From: Ignavibacteria bacterium
GTDB lineage: Bacteria > Bacteroidota > Ignavibacteria > Ignavibacteriales > SURF-24
Direction: 5' to 3'
DNA: 64,000 bases
Assembly: GCA_025612245.1 (NCBI GenBank)
Contig: JAAXKQ010000013.1
Location: forward strand, 1 to 64,000
Of the stretch, positions 18,879 to 28,388 are shown one piece after another. Position numbers and translations under genes: made by a program. Position 1 is the stretch's first letter. Every line of letters starts with the position of its first letter. The notes beneath the pieces were generated by a model that was not told the origin of the DNA, did no database searches, and worked only from the letters and a program-made list of their open reading frames with translations.

Positions 18879-19877
18879 TTGGAATCCAACTATAAATCAG
18901 CCGGCGTAGACATACAGGCCGGAGAAGAAACCGTGCAGAGGATTAAGTCGCACGTAAAGTCCACTTTCAACAAAAACGTCCTGATGGAAATCGGGCATTT
19001 CGGGGCCTTTTATGATGCAAAATTCCCTGACTACGAGCACCCCGTCCTGGTCTCAAGCGTCGATGGCGTGGGAACAAAGCTCAAAATAGCCTTTCTCATG
19101 GATAAGCACGACACCGTAGGACAGGATCTGGTAAACCACTGCGTTAACGATATTGCAGTCTGCGGGGCAAAACCGCTTTACTTCATGGATTATATGGCCT
19201 TCGGCAAGCTTTACCCATACAAAGCCGAGAAGATCATTGAGGGCTTTTCCGTTGCCTGCAGACAGAACGGATGCGCTCTTATTGGCGGGGAAACCGCGGA
19301 AATGCCTGGGCTCTATGCCGAAAATGACTACGACCTTTCGGGCACTATAGTAGGAGTAGTTGAAAAATCGCGCATCATAGACGGAAAGAACATTTCAAAG
19401 GGCGACCTCCTTTTGGGCTTCCGCTCAAACGGACTCCACACTAACGGTTATTCACTGGCCCGCAAAGTGCTCCTTGAAAAGTTCAGCGTAAACGACAGGC
19501 CTGAAGAACTCTCCGGGGCTTCCCTGGGCGAAGAGCTCCTGAGGGTGCATAAATCATACCTCTCACTCATTGCACAGCTGAAGGATAACATGGATGTAAA
19601 GGGCTTCTCCCATATTACCGGGGGCGGCATAATTGGAAACACAAAACGGATCATTCCGCAGGGACTCAGCCTTAAGGTCGACTGGCAGAGCTGGCAGTGG
19701 CCTGCAATGTTCAAGCTGATACAGAAGACCGGGAACGTCAAAGATGAAGAGATGAGGGAAGTCTTTAACCTCGGCATAGGCCTCATAGCCGTTGTTGGAA
19801 AAGACATGGCCTCAAAAGCCGTGGAACTAGCAAAGGCCGTTGGTGAAGAAGCAATTTTAATTGGCGAAGTGGCCTGA
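18879..19877 (+). CDS. purM: Phosphoribosylformylglycinamidine cyclo-ligase (AIR synthetase)
   Basis: PurM makes 5-aminoimidazole ribonucleotide in purine synthesis, closing the imidazole ring with ATP. The 332-residue protein begins YKSAGVDIQAGEE and shows the FGAFYD, DGVGTKLK, DLVNHCVNDI, GGETAEMPGLY and GLHTNGYSLAR motifs in family order, ending GEVA-like. The start is TTG at 18879, with a GAGG site 5 nt upstream and no better ATG. It is divergent from hrcA and monocistronic, with a strong terminator immediately after. Confidence 0.95.
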   Translation: MESNYKSAGVDIQAGEETVQRIKSHVKSTFNKNVLMEIGHFGAFYDAKFPDYEHPVLVSSVDGVGTKLKIAFLMDKHDTVGQDLVNHCVNDIAVCGAKPLYFMDYMAFGKLYPYKAEKIIEGFSVACRQNGCALIGGETAEMPGLYAENDYDLSGTIVGVVEKSRIIDGKNISKGDLLLGFRSNGLHTNGYSLARKVLLEKFSVNDRPEELSGASLGEELLRVHKSYLSLIAQLKDNMDVKGFSHITGGGIIGNTKRIIPQGLSLKVDWQSWQWPAMFKLIQKTGNVKDEEMREVFNLGIGLIAVVGKDMASKAVELAKAVGEEAILIGEVA

Positions 19878-19916
19878 AACTCAGGCCCTGTCTTATCTGC
19901 TGCAAAATAGTTTCAC

Positions 19917-19952
19917 ATGCAGGGCAAGTAATTATGCCCTGCATTTTTTATT
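19917..19952 (+). terminator. Rho-independent terminator after purM
   Basis: ATGCAGGGCA (19917-19926) and TGCCCTGCAT (19935-19944) form a 10-bp stem around an 8-nt loop, followed by a T-rich run. Confidence 0.88.
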
Positions 19953-20130
19953 TTTCCCCGTCACTTTAAAAATTCCTTTTTATCCTTATCTTGTAAATAC
20001 ATACCTCGTAATGGTCTGTTTGTTAGCTCTGGCCTATATGATTTGTCAGTGTACGTCCAGTTTATCTTTTTTCAGTAATGTGCCAGTAAGAAAAAACCAT
20101 CTGAATGCAAATAAACTTATCGGGACAAAC

Positions 20131-21174
20131 ATGAAAAAGCCACTTCTTCTTCTGATGATTCTTGTACTCCAGCCGGCCGGATATTCTCAGGAAAAGAGCC
20201 CCGCGCCAAAACTGAGCCTGCTCATGTTCGGGGATTACTTCTACAACATAGAACAGGTTGACGCCAGGAAAAAAGACCTGAACGGTTTCCAGTTCAGAAG
20301 AATATTTCTTACGGCGGACTTTGCATTGTCTGAGTCATTCGATTCCAGATTCCGCCTCGAATCCGAGCAGACGCAGGCTTCACTTACACCGGGCGGAAGG
20401 CTTGGATTTATGCTTAAAGATGCCTTTATAAAGTGGAAAGGCATTTTCCAGGGTTCCGACTTCATTTTCGGTCTCTCCCCCACCCCGGCTTTTGACGTAA
20501 TTGAGGGCGCCTGGGGCTACCGGGCGGTTGAAAAAACAATCATGGATTATTCGGGCGTGCTTGCAACGCGCGATCTGGGAATAGACCTGAAAGGAAGGCT
20601 CAATGAAGCAGCATCAATTAACTACTGGGTTAAAATCGGCAACAACTCGGTCAACTCGCCTGAAGTAAATAAATATAAAAGATACTACGCACAGCTTCAT
20701 TTTATTCCTTTTCCAAATTTCCAGGTCGCAATCTACGGCGACTATGCCTCAAATGCAGCCATTATGGATTCCGTAGAGAATACTTCAAAAGAGCACGGCA
20801 TAATTCTAGGAAACGTTTTCCTGAACTTTATGCAAAAGGATCAGTATTCAATCGGCACAGAATTCTTCTACCGCTCGGACCGCAACAGTTCCAGGCCGAA
20901 CGCCGGAAGGCCGCTTGAGACTGTAAACGGAATTGGAATATCCGTTTTCGGATGGCTCAGGCTAACCGACCTAATCCGCATTCTGGCCAGGTATGATACA
21001 ATTGACCCTAACATTGACCGTGGGAACAACAATTCAAACCTGCTGATTGGTGGCATCGATTTCCATATAAATAAAAACGTCAGCATAATTCCCAATATCG
21101 AATCGGCTTTCTACCAGGGCGTCAGCTCAAAAGACGTGGTAGGCAGGGTTACATTCTCCTACCAGTACCAATAA
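20131..21174 (+). CDS. Porin-like outer-membrane beta-barrel protein
   Basis: From the ATG at 20131 the product has 347 residues: a signal peptide ending near QPAGYSQ, then alternating hydrophobic/polar strands with frequent aromatic residues and a terminal TFSYQYQ strand, as in outer-membrane barrels. The arrangement GDYFYNIEQ, FQFRRIFLTADFALSESFDSRFRLE, LKDAFIKW and WGYRAVEKTI resembles phosphate-selective porin-like proteins. The in-frame stretch upstream of 20131 runs through the purM terminator and is not part of the gene. Substrate unknown. It is followed by a 332-bp gap with a repeat element. Confidence 0.65.
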   Translation: MKKPLLLLMILVLQPAGYSQEKSPAPKLSLLMFGDYFYNIEQVDARKKDLNGFQFRRIFLTADFALSESFDSRFRLESEQTQASLTPGGRLGFMLKDAFIKWKGIFQGSDFIFGLSPTPAFDVIEGAWGYRAVEKTIMDYSGVLATRDLGIDLKGRLNEAASINYWVKIGNNSVNSPEVNKYKRYYAQLHFIPFPNFQVAIYGDYASNAAIMDSVENTSKEHGIILGNVFLNFMQKDQYSIGTEFFYRSDRNSSRPNAGRPLETVNGIGISVFGWLRLTDLIRILARYDTIDPNIDRGNNNSNLLIGGIDFHINKNVSIIPNIESAFYQGVSSKDVVGRVTFSYQYQ

Positions 21175-21506
21175 ACAGAAATTATGTTGAAATATGAATG
21201 GGAAGAAGGAATGCTAAGCTTTGAGTTATGAGTGAAAATTGCATAAAATAAAAGTCAATCCATCTAGGCATATGAGCACAAAGCACAGAAATCCGGGACT
21301 GTAAAATAACGCACCTACCAGGTCCTCGGCAAGAAAGGAAAAATATATCTGTCTTCATTCAACATTAAGCATTTTGCGTTAGGCATTAATCATTCCTTTT
21401 CCCCCTCCATTCATATTTCAACATTCCTTATAAACATTTTATTTATTATATTATTTTCATACCAGACCCCTGAAATTTTATTGGATTAAAAGAAAGACAT
21501 TACGGC
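21175..21506. other. Gene-free stretch holding an inverted-repeat element
   Basis: The stretch contains no convincing ORF. It is dominated by the inverted-repeat-bounded element at 21184-21424, with low-complexity words such as TTGAGTTATGAGTG and TTAATGTTGAATG near its ends. The last 80 bases are AT-rich and probably hold the promoter of the following lipoprotein gene. Confidence 0.5.
21184..21424. repeat. 241-bp element with perfect 18-bp terminal inverted repeats
   Basis: ATGTTGAAATATGAATGG (21184-21201) recurs as its exact reverse complement at 21407-21424. The symmetry continues inward imperfectly: GAAGAAGGAATG on the left matches AAAAGGAATG on the right. No target-site duplication is seen outside the ends and nothing inside codes for a transposase. 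It could be a MITE-like non-autonomous element or a long RNA stem. Confidence 0.6.
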
Positions 21507-22025
21507 GTGAAAAAACTTATTTGCTTTGTTTTCCTCTCCACTATCCTTTTCTTTTACGGTTGCGACGGCGGTATTAGTCCTGAGGCTGAAGATAACCGCC
21601 CCCACGACGCGGCGGGCTTCGGAGGTACGGTCTCCTTTAAGGGCTCCTGGCCACAGGGCGTTACAAGGACGCACATTGTTGCATTCAGAAATCCACTTGT
21701 TTCAGCAGGCGACTTTAACGCACTTAATCTCGCTTTCGTAAGCGACAGCATTCCCTTTGGCGTAAGCGGAATTGTCTATAGCTCACTTGTTAATCCCCAG
21801 CTCCAGATAAAAGCCGGTAAGTATGCCTACATTGCAGTGGCTCAGTCCAAAACCCCGGCACTTTCTCTAGACCGTAAGGACTGGTTCGTTGCCGGCGTTT
21901 ACTACGCAAGCGGGGATACTGCCACGCCGGGCACGCTTGTCATTCCGGAAAATACCTTTGTAGGAGATATAAACATAACATGCGACTTTAATCATCCTCC
22001 ACAGCAGCCTCCCGGAGGAGAATAG
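21507..22025 (+). CDS. Hypothetical lipoprotein
   Basis: This 172-residue product begins with a signal sequence and a lipobox FFYGC at about residue 19, followed by a low-charge domain of about 110 residues with beta-strand-like segments (GTVSFKGSWPQGVTRTHIVAFRNP, and IKAGKYAYIAVAQSKTP) and a proline-rich tail. The start is GTG at 21507. It lies 88 bp before the TonB receptor gene and could be a surface-exposed lipoprotein partner of it, as in other TonB-linked pairs, but no such homology is visible. Function unknown. Confidence 0.6.
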   Translation: MKKLICFVFLSTILFFYGCDGGISPEAEDNRPHDAAGFGGTVSFKGSWPQGVTRTHIVAFRNPLVSAGDFNALNLAFVSDSIPFGVSGIVYSSLVNPQLQIKAGKYAYIAVAQSKTPALSLDRKDWFVAGVYYASGDTATPGTLVIPENTFVGDINITCDFNHPPQQPPGGE

Positions 22026-22113
22026 TGTTTTGATACAATGATGAGTGCTTTATGAAAACCGTTAAAGTTTAATGTTCAATTAGGAATGTCTAACAAAATT
22101 CGAGTGCAGACGG

Positions 22114-24282
22114 ATGAGGCGGATCTTAATCCTTATGTTACTTTTCTCCGGCGCCTGGAACGTTGCAGCCCAGACCGGAACAATATACGGCAAAATTACG
22201 GATCTTAAGGGTTCTCCCCTTGCCGGAGCCAATGTCGTTGTGCTCGGAACAACCACCGGCACTTCAACCGATACTTCCGGCACTTACCGGCTTAGCGGGC
22301 TTAAGCCTGGGATCTACCGCCTCGAAATTTCCATGATCGGCTACAGAAAAAGTATTACCGGAGAGGTTGAACTCAGGAAGACCCCTGTTGAATTAAATTT
22401 TACTCTGGAGGAAACTGCTCTGCAGTCTAAGCAGGTGGTTGTAACCGCCAGCAAATACGAGCAGCAGCTTTCGGAGCTCCCCGTAAGCGCTTCCATTCTA
22501 AGCTCAGCTGAAATCACAAACAGAAACGTGGTCTCTTTGGATTACGCGCTCAGGTATGCCCCCGGCGTAAATATGAACATGGACCAGGTATCCATACGCG
22601 GCTCCAGCGGATATAGCCGCGGAGCAGGAACGCGCGTCCTGGTTGCAATGGACGGAATCCCTCTTTATACGGGAGATACTGGCGAAATAATCTATGAGAT
22701 TATTCCCGTTACACAGATTGACAGGGTCGAAATAATCAAGGGCGCCGCAAGTTCACTCTACGGGTCAACCGCTATCGGAGGGGTAATAAACGTAATTACA
22801 AAGAGTATTGACGAAAAGCCTCAGCTTTACCTGAAAACTTACTATGGACTTTATGACCATCCTTCTTATAAGGAGTGGGACTGGTCGGGAGAGCGCAGGC
22901 CATTTAATGGTCAAACCCTGACGCACTCCAATTCTTTCGGTAGCCTGGGCTACGTCGTTTCCTTTACCCGTTCTGAAAACCTGGGCTACAGACAGGACGA
23001 CTACTATAAGAGATATACGGGATTTATAAAAACAGATTACAGGCTAAGCCGGCTTTCCTCACTGACATTCCTTGGCAGCTACCTCGGACAGAACAGGGGC
23101 AACTTCATTTACTGGAAAGATTCCAGGCACGCCCTTCAGCCGCGCGACATAGACCAGGGGCAGAAGGTGAAGTCTAACCGGTACATGCTGGCTTTAATGT
23201 ACTCGAATGTCCTCAGCCCCGATTTTTTCCTTAAGCTAAGAACCAGCTATTACAGAACCAGGTGGCTCGACGAGACCTCAAGCCACGACACCTCAACAAC
23301 AGGACTTCTTGAAGGAGAGCTACAGAGCAGCTACAGGATTATGAAAAGCCTTTTTGTTACTTCAGGAGTCGAGGCCGGAAGCGGCAAGGTAAACTCAAAT
23401 CTCTTCGGAAAACCGGGCTCCTTCAATATAGGAGTCTACCTGCAGACGGAATTAAAGTTTTCTTTTCCTCTCAGGCTTACACTTGGGGCAAGATATGACT
23501 TCAGCCGCCTGGATACGCTCAAGGGTTTCGGCTCATTTTCCCCAAAGGCCGCGCTTAACTACGCGCTTTCTGAAAATACGTCATTCAGAGCCTCAGTTGG
23601 CAAGGGCTTCCGCGCGCCTACTCTTGCCGAGACCTTTACGAGCACCACGGCCGGCGGAATAAAAATCAAGCCCAATCCACACCTTGAACCCGAGAACAGC
23701 ATTTCCATGGAAATCGGAATTAATCATCGCTTCAGCAGCTTTATTGCCTCCGACATTGCCCTTTTCCAGAATGAATACTACCACTTTATTGAACCCGGAG
23801 TGGATCCTGTGGACGGTCTGGTTACATTCCGTAACCTCACGCGGGCCAGGATTCAGGGCCTTGAGTCAAATTTCACGTTTAGTCTTATACCCGAAAGGCT
23901 TCTTCTTTCCGCAAACTACACTTACCTGTGGGCACGGGATATAGAGAAAAAAACTCCCCTTAAGTACAGACCGCGCCACCAGGCACTGGCTTCACTGAAC
24001 TATTATTCCGGATGGCTGGAATTTGGAACAGATTTCAGGTACTGGAGTAAAATAGAAGCCTTGGATTTTGAACTGGTGGACCTGGGCGTGGTAACTGACG
24101 GTGATAAAAGGGTTCCGGTTTATCTTTTAGATTTCAGAACTGGATATAATTTATTATCTTTGGGACTGCCGGGGAAGGTATTTTTAAATATTAATAACCT
24201 GCTGAATTACAATTACATAGAAATAATCGGCAATCTTTCCCCTATCAGGAACGCATCCTTGAGCCTGGAATTTTCCTTCTAG
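22114..24282 (+). CDS. TonB-dependent outer-membrane receptor
   Basis: The 722-residue protein has a signal peptide (ending AAQ near 20), a carboxypeptidase-regulatory-like beta domain (about 22-100, GTIYGKITDLKGSPLAGANVVV), a TonB box-like VVVTASKYEQ, a plug domain (about 105-235, with VSIRGSSGYSRGAGTRVLVAMDGIPLY and EIIKGAASSLYGSTAIGGVINV) and a 22-strand barrel ending in phenylalanine (SLSLEFSF). It imports a scarce ligand, commonly a siderophore or cobalamin, with energy from TonB. The N-terminal domain is typical of the FCB group. No transport partner genes are nearby, so the ligand stays open. Confidence 0.88.
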   Translation: MRRILILMLLFSGAWNVAAQTGTIYGKITDLKGSPLAGANVVVLGTTTGTSTDTSGTYRLSGLKPGIYRLEISMIGYRKSITGEVELRKTPVELNFTLEETALQSKQVVVTASKYEQQLSELPVSASILSSAEITNRNVVSLDYALRYAPGVNMNMDQVSIRGSSGYSRGAGTRVLVAMDGIPLYTGDTGEIIYEIIPVTQIDRVEIIKGAASSLYGSTAIGGVINVITKSIDEKPQLYLKTYYGLYDHPSYKEWDWSGERRPFNGQTLTHSNSFGSLGYVVSFTRSENLGYRQDDYYKRYTGFIKTDYRLSRLSSLTFLGSYLGQNRGNFIYWKDSRHALQPRDIDQGQKVKSNRYMLALMYSNVLSPDFFLKLRTSYYRTRWLDETSSHDTSTTGLLEGELQSSYRIMKSLFVTSGVEAGSGKVNSNLFGKPGSFNIGVYLQTELKFSFPLRLTLGARYDFSRLDTLKGFGSFSPKAALNYALSENTSFRASVGKGFRAPTLAETFTSTTAGGIKIKPNPHLEPENSISMEIGINHRFSSFIASDIALFQNEYYHFIEPGVDPVDGLVTFRNLTRARIQGLESNFTFSLIPERLLLSANYTYLWARDIEKKTPLKYRPRHQALASLNYYSGWLEFGTDFRYWSKIEALDFELVDLGVVTDGDKRVPVYLLDFRTGYNLLSLGLPGKVFLNINNLLNYNYIEIIGNLSPIRNASLSLEFSF

Positions 24283-24295
24283 GAAAGGCTGTTCC

Positions 24296-24328
24296 TGCTG
24301 AAAATAAAGTGAATTCAGCAAATTTTTT
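24296..24328 (+). terminator. Probable terminator after the TonB receptor
   Basis: TGCTGAA (24296-24302) pairs with TTCAGCA (24314-24320), and AATTTTTT follows. The 7-bp stem is modest. Confidence 0.55.
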
Positions 24329-24337
24329 ACAAAGAAA

Positions 24338-25696
24338 ATGTTTGTAGATACACACGCACACTTATTCTATCCCAATTTTAACGGCGAATTAGAAGAAGTA
24401 ATTGAAAGAGCAAAAAATTCCGGCGTCGATTTCATTATCGTTCCCGGAACCGATATCGCGAGCTCTGTACAGGCCGTACAGCTGGCCGAAAAATATGATT
24501 TTATTTATGCCGCCGTAGGCATACACCCTCACGACACAAAGGAGTGGAAAGATTCACTTTTAGACGACATCGAAGCGCTGGCAAAACACGAGAAAGTGGT
24601 TGCAATAGGAGAAATCGGGCTCGATTATTACTACGACTTCTCTCCCCGGGATAAACAGATTGACGCCCTGGACAGCCAGATCCTGCTGGCACTGAAGCTG
24701 AACCTTCCCGTTATTCTCCATAGCCGCGAGGCCGATACAGACACGATGAACATACTAAGGTCGTACAAAGATACCAGTCTCAGGGCACAGATGCACTGCT
24801 TTTCCGGATCTGTTGCCGACGCCAGGGAACTGGTTTCCATGCACCACATGCTCTCCTTTACGGGCAATATCACCTTCAGCAGGTCCGACAGCCTAAGGGA
24901 GATCCTTCAGCACGTGCAGGTAGAAAACCTGCTGCTTGAAACAGACTCGCCTTTTATGACGCCGGTACCGAACCGCGGCAAAAGAAATGAGCCTTCTTAT
25001 ATTAGACTCGTGGCTCAGAAAATAGCAGAGGTCCAGAACATCACGCTGGAGAATGTTGCACAGGCAACTTCATTCAATGCCTTTAAGCTCTTCGGCATCG
25101 GACACAAACCGGGCGTAAGCTACACGTATAAAATCGGCAATTCACTCTATATTAACGTTACCAACCGCTGCAATGCCAATTGCGTCTTCTGCGACAGGAA
25201 GGGTAACGCAGTCATTAAAGGCTACAGCCTCAGAATGAATAAGTCTGAGGAGCCGGAAGCTGAAGTTTATATTAAGGAAATCGGCGATCCGTCACAGTTC
25301 GACGAAATCGTTTTCTGCGGATACGGTGAGCCTACAATTCGCTGGGACGTCGTAAAGAAAGTCGCACAATACGTGAAGGATCATAACGGGAAAACCAGGA
25401 TGAACACAGACGGCCATGGCAACTTCATCAATAAGCGCGACATATCGCCGGAACTAAAGGGTGTTATTGATACCGTATCCATAAGCCTTAACTCCATCGA
25501 CCCGCAGCAGTATGCTAAGCTCATGCAGGTCGACCCGGGCCTGCACGCCGAAATGCTCGACTTTGCCAGAAAAGCAAAACAGTTCACCAATGTAGTAATG
25601 ACTGTTGTGGGCCTTAATGAAATTGATACCGAAGAGGCTAAAAAGTTTGTCGAAAATAACGTAGGCGTGGCTTTTAGAACACGGCCTTACTTTTAG
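24338..25696 (+). CDS. TatD-family nuclease fused to a radical SAM domain
   Basis: Residues 1-255 are a complete TatD-type metal-dependent hydrolase: DTHAHLF with His6 and His8, GEIGLDY with Glu92, LHSREA with His128, MHCFSG with His153 and TDSP with Asp203. Residues 260-452 are a radical SAM domain with the cluster motif Cys278-x3-Cys282-x2-Cys285, followed by FCGYGEPT and SISLNS. The fused form corresponds to the known TatD-associated radical SAM family, whose substrate is unresolved. The frame is continuous with no internal start. The gene stands alone between a terminator-like stem and the dacB unit. DNase or other hydrolase activity, and any SAM-dependent reaction, are inferred from family only. 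Confidence 0.85.
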   Translation: MFVDTHAHLFYPNFNGELEEVIERAKNSGVDFIIVPGTDIASSVQAVQLAEKYDFIYAAVGIHPHDTKEWKDSLLDDIEALAKHEKVVAIGEIGLDYYYDFSPRDKQIDALDSQILLALKLNLPVILHSREADTDTMNILRSYKDTSLRAQMHCFSGSVADARELVSMHHMLSFTGNITFSRSDSLREILQHVQVENLLLETDSPFMTPVPNRGKRNEPSYIRLVAQKIAEVQNITLENVAQATSFNAFKLFGIGHKPGVSYTYKIGNSLYINVTNRCNANCVFCDRKGNAVIKGYSLRMNKSEEPEAEVYIKEIGDPSQFDEIVFCGYGEPTIRWDVVKKVAQYVKDHNGKTRMNTDGHGNFINKRDISPELKGVIDTVSISLNSIDPQQYAKLMQVDPGLHAEMLDFARKAKQFTNVVMTVVGLNEIDTEEAKKFVENNVGVAFRTRPYF

Positions 25697-25724
25697 GCTT
25701 TTTCCGGACCTGAATTTTCAAGAT

Positions 25725-25761
25725 GGCGGTATAAGGGGGCTTATTGCCCACTTATACCGCC
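25725..25761 (+). terminator. Hairpin after the TatD/radical SAM gene
   Basis: GGCGGTATAAG (25725-25735) pairs with CTTATACCGCC (25751-25761), with an inner GGGC/GCCC stem. It is followed by TTAAAAT rather than a long T-run, so terminator activity is likely but weaker. Confidence 0.6.
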
Positions 25762-25831
25762 TTAAAATACATTCTACCGTAGAACCGGGTATTTTCCGGC
25801 AATTATTTCCACAAAATCGAACTAAGTCTCC

Positions 25832-27274
25832 ATGAAAACTCTAACTAAAATTCCATATTTCTTGCTTTTTTTAGTTCTGTCTTCTTCACTTTCTTTTTCA
25901 CAATCGGCTCTCAAAACAAAACTCGATGCCGCCTTAAGCGATAGCATGTTCCTTTCTACACTCGCTTCGGTTAATGTTTATGACCTTACGGCAAAAGAGC
26001 CTCTTTACCAGAACAAAATTCAGATGCTCCTTAAGCCTGCCTCAAATATGAAGGTAATTACCACGGCAGCAGGACTTTGTTTCCTTGGTCCAGATTACAA
26101 GTTCCAGACGTCGGTCTACTGCACCGGCAGCATCACTCCCGATTCCGTCTTAACGGGCGACCTCTTCGTTGAGGGCAAAGGGGACCCCGACTTTAGCCTG
26201 ACGGACCTGGACTCGCTGGTCAAATACATTAAGCTCGCCGGAATTAAGGAAATTAAAGGCCACATTTATGCCGATGTTTCCTATATGGATTCCCTCTTCT
26301 GGGGTAAAGGCTGGATGTGGGACGACGACCCTTCGACCGACGCTCCTTACATGTCACCATTAAACATCAACAGCAACAACGTCGTTGTTAATATCGCTCC
26401 CGGCCTTCCCGGCGACCCTGCCGTTGCAAGGACTATCCCCGAGACTTCTTACTTTACGATTAAGAACCGCTCAATGACCATACCGGGCACAGTATCAACC
26501 TTCAGGTGGGACCGCGACTGGCTGCACAGGACTAACGACATCGTCTTAAGCGGGAACCTGCCCTTTAAGGCTTCCCCTTCCTCAAACGAGATAAATGTCT
26601 ATGACCCGCCGCGCTACTTTCTTACGCTCTTAAGGGAAAGACTTGAGACCTCGCGCGTGCTTGTTCTGGGCACAATCGACACGGCAAGGGTACCCATGAA
26701 TGCAAAGCTCGTTTACACATTTAACAGGCCTTTCGGCGAAGTGATAATTAACCTCAATAAAACCAGTGACAACCTGAGCGCAGAGATGACTCTGAGGGCA
26801 ATGGCTAATAAGTACTTCGGTAAACCTGCCACGCCTGAAAACGGGATTAAAATGGTGGACAGCCTCATTACTCTCTCGGGACTAAACTATAAAAACTACA
26901 GGATTGTAGACGGCTCGGGCGTTTCGCACTACAACCTCGTAAGCACTGAGCTTTTATTAAACGTCATTAAGTACATTTATAACCAGAGACCCGAGCTTTT
27001 TACAATACTTTATAACTCCTTCCCCAATGCGGGTGTAGACGGCTCACTTGGATACAGAATGAAAAACACGGAAGCTTTCAACAACCTGCACGCTAAAACG
27101 GGCACCTTGAGCGGAATAAGCTCGCTTACCGGATACGTAACGGCAAAGAATAAACACATGCTGGCCTTCTCGGCAATTATTCAGAATTACGTCGGAAGCT
27201 CTTCCAGGGCCGTAAAGGTTCTCGATGAAATAGGACGCATTCTGGCTGAATACGGGCAGGAAGCATCCGAATAA
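25832..27274 (+). CDS. dacB: D-alanyl-D-alanine carboxypeptidase/endopeptidase (PBP4 type)
   Basis: The 480-residue protein belongs to peptidase family S13 and trims or cleaves peptidoglycan peptides in the periplasm. It has a signal peptide (about 1-24, ending SFSQ) and the three active-site motifs in order: Ser71-x-x-Lys74 in PASNMK, Ser312-Asp-Asn314 in KTSDN, and Lys422-Thr-Gly. The large insertion between the first two motifs is normal for this family. It starts with ATG at 25832 and lies 73 bp before an M28 peptidase gene on the same strand. Confidence 0.92.
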   Translation: MKTLTKIPYFLLFLVLSSSLSFSQSALKTKLDAALSDSMFLSTLASVNVYDLTAKEPLYQNKIQMLLKPASNMKVITTAAGLCFLGPDYKFQTSVYCTGSITPDSVLTGDLFVEGKGDPDFSLTDLDSLVKYIKLAGIKEIKGHIYADVSYMDSLFWGKGWMWDDDPSTDAPYMSPLNINSNNVVVNIAPGLPGDPAVARTIPETSYFTIKNRSMTIPGTVSTFRWDRDWLHRTNDIVLSGNLPFKASPSSNEINVYDPPRYFLTLLRERLETSRVLVLGTIDTARVPMNAKLVYTFNRPFGEVIINLNKTSDNLSAEMTLRAMANKYFGKPATPENGIKMVDSLITLSGLNYKNYRIVDGSGVSHYNLVSTELLLNVIKYIYNQRPELFTILYNSFPNAGVDGSLGYRMKNTEAFNNLHAKTGTLSGISSLTGYVTAKNKHMLAFSAIIQNYVGSSSRAVKVLDEIGRILAEYGQEASE

Positions 27275-27347
27275 AATTCTTTTTGTTTCAACTGTAATTA
27301 TATTTATTTAGATTTTAGAAACCTGATTTTAGGAAAAATTAAACACT

Positions 27348-28346
27348 ATGAAACAAACAATCATCCTGTTAATAATTATGTCTATTGGTTTTATATCCTG
27401 CAACAAAAAAGAAGAGACACCGAAGGCCACAGGCCCCTCGTACTCTCTAAAGGCCCAGGTTAATCCTCCGGCTTTTGACGCAAAAAACGCCTACGATGAA
27501 ACCGCAAAACAGGTTTCTTTCGGCCCCCGCAACCCCGGATCCTCCGGCCACCAGGCGGCAATGTCCTACATTATAAATCAGGTAAGAAAGTATGCCGACA
27601 GCGTACAGATCCAGAACTTTAACTACTCGGGCTACAATAACCAGACATTGAGCCTCACGAACATTATCGCAAAGTTCAACCCCAGGGCCCAAAACAGGAT
27701 CTTTATTTCGGCTCACTGGGATACACGCCCAAGGGCGGAACACGACACTGATCCTAAGAAAAGAGACCTCCCGATACTTGGAGCCAACGACGGCGCAAGC
27801 GGCGTTGGAGTCCTCCTGGAACTGGCACGCATACTGAAAGAAAAACCGGTCAGCTACGGCGTGGACCTCGTTTTCTTTGACGGCGAGGACTACGGACAGG
27901 AAAGCGACCTCGGAAACTATTTCCTCGGCTCAAAGTATTTTGCCACACAAAAGCCATCGGACTATAACCCTGCCTTCGGAATTCTGCTCGATATGGTGGG
28001 CGACAAAGAGGCAGTTTTTAACAAAGAGGGTAAATCCATGCTCTATGCACCTGAAGTAGTCAATATGGTCTGGAGCATCGCAAGAAAACTGAATGCAGGC
28101 AGCTTTTCCGAGGCCGAGGGCAGCCAGATTGAAGACGACCACGTCCCTTTGAACGAGTCGGGAATAAACACTATTGACATTATTGACATTGACCTCGTTG
28201 GAGCAAATTCCGGAGTGCAGAGACGGAACTACTGGCATTCTCACAAAGATACGATGGACAACATCAGCCAGGCTACTCTTCAGCAGGTCGGAGACGTCCT
28301 GACATATTTACTTTACAGCCTGGATTTCCAAAAGCCGGCTGTCTGA
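27348..28346 (+). CDS. M28-family zinc peptidase lipoprotein (glutaminyl cyclase-like)
   Basis: The 332-residue protein has a lipobox ending FISC with Cys18, then a single M28 domain. Candidate zinc ligands and catalytic residues appear as HWDTRP (His123), GANDGASG (Asp148) and FFDGED (Glu180), with a late histidine in YWHSHKDT. GANDGASGVGVLLELAR and the HWDTRP pair are shared with glutaminyl-peptide cyclotransferases of this family, so either aminopeptidase or glutaminyl-cyclase activity is possible. It should be anchored to a membrane on the periplasmic side. It sits between dacB and prmA on the same strand with small gaps. Confidence 0.82.
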   Translation: MKQTIILLIIMSIGFISCNKKEETPKATGPSYSLKAQVNPPAFDAKNAYDETAKQVSFGPRNPGSSGHQAAMSYIINQVRKYADSVQIQNFNYSGYNNQTLSLTNIIAKFNPRAQNRIFISAHWDTRPRAEHDTDPKKRDLPILGANDGASGVGVLLELARILKEKPVSYGVDLVFFDGEDYGQESDLGNYFLGSKYFATQKPSDYNPAFGILLDMVGDKEAVFNKEGKSMLYAPEVVNMVWSIARKLNAGSFSEAEGSQIEDDHVPLNESGINTIDIIDIDLVGANSGVQRRNYWHSHKDTMDNISQATLQQVGDVLTYLLYSLDFQKPAV

Positions 28347-28388
28347 TATTTTTTTAGATTTATACAATTGATTTCCGGAGAAAATAAT

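Noticed and set aside
19861-20130. In-frame 5' extension of the porin-like ORF
   Set aside because: The frame reads through the purM terminator; the signal peptide begins at 20131.
24338-25696. Frameshifted merger of two separate genes
   Set aside because: The frame is continuous with a plausible linker, and both domains keep their key residues.
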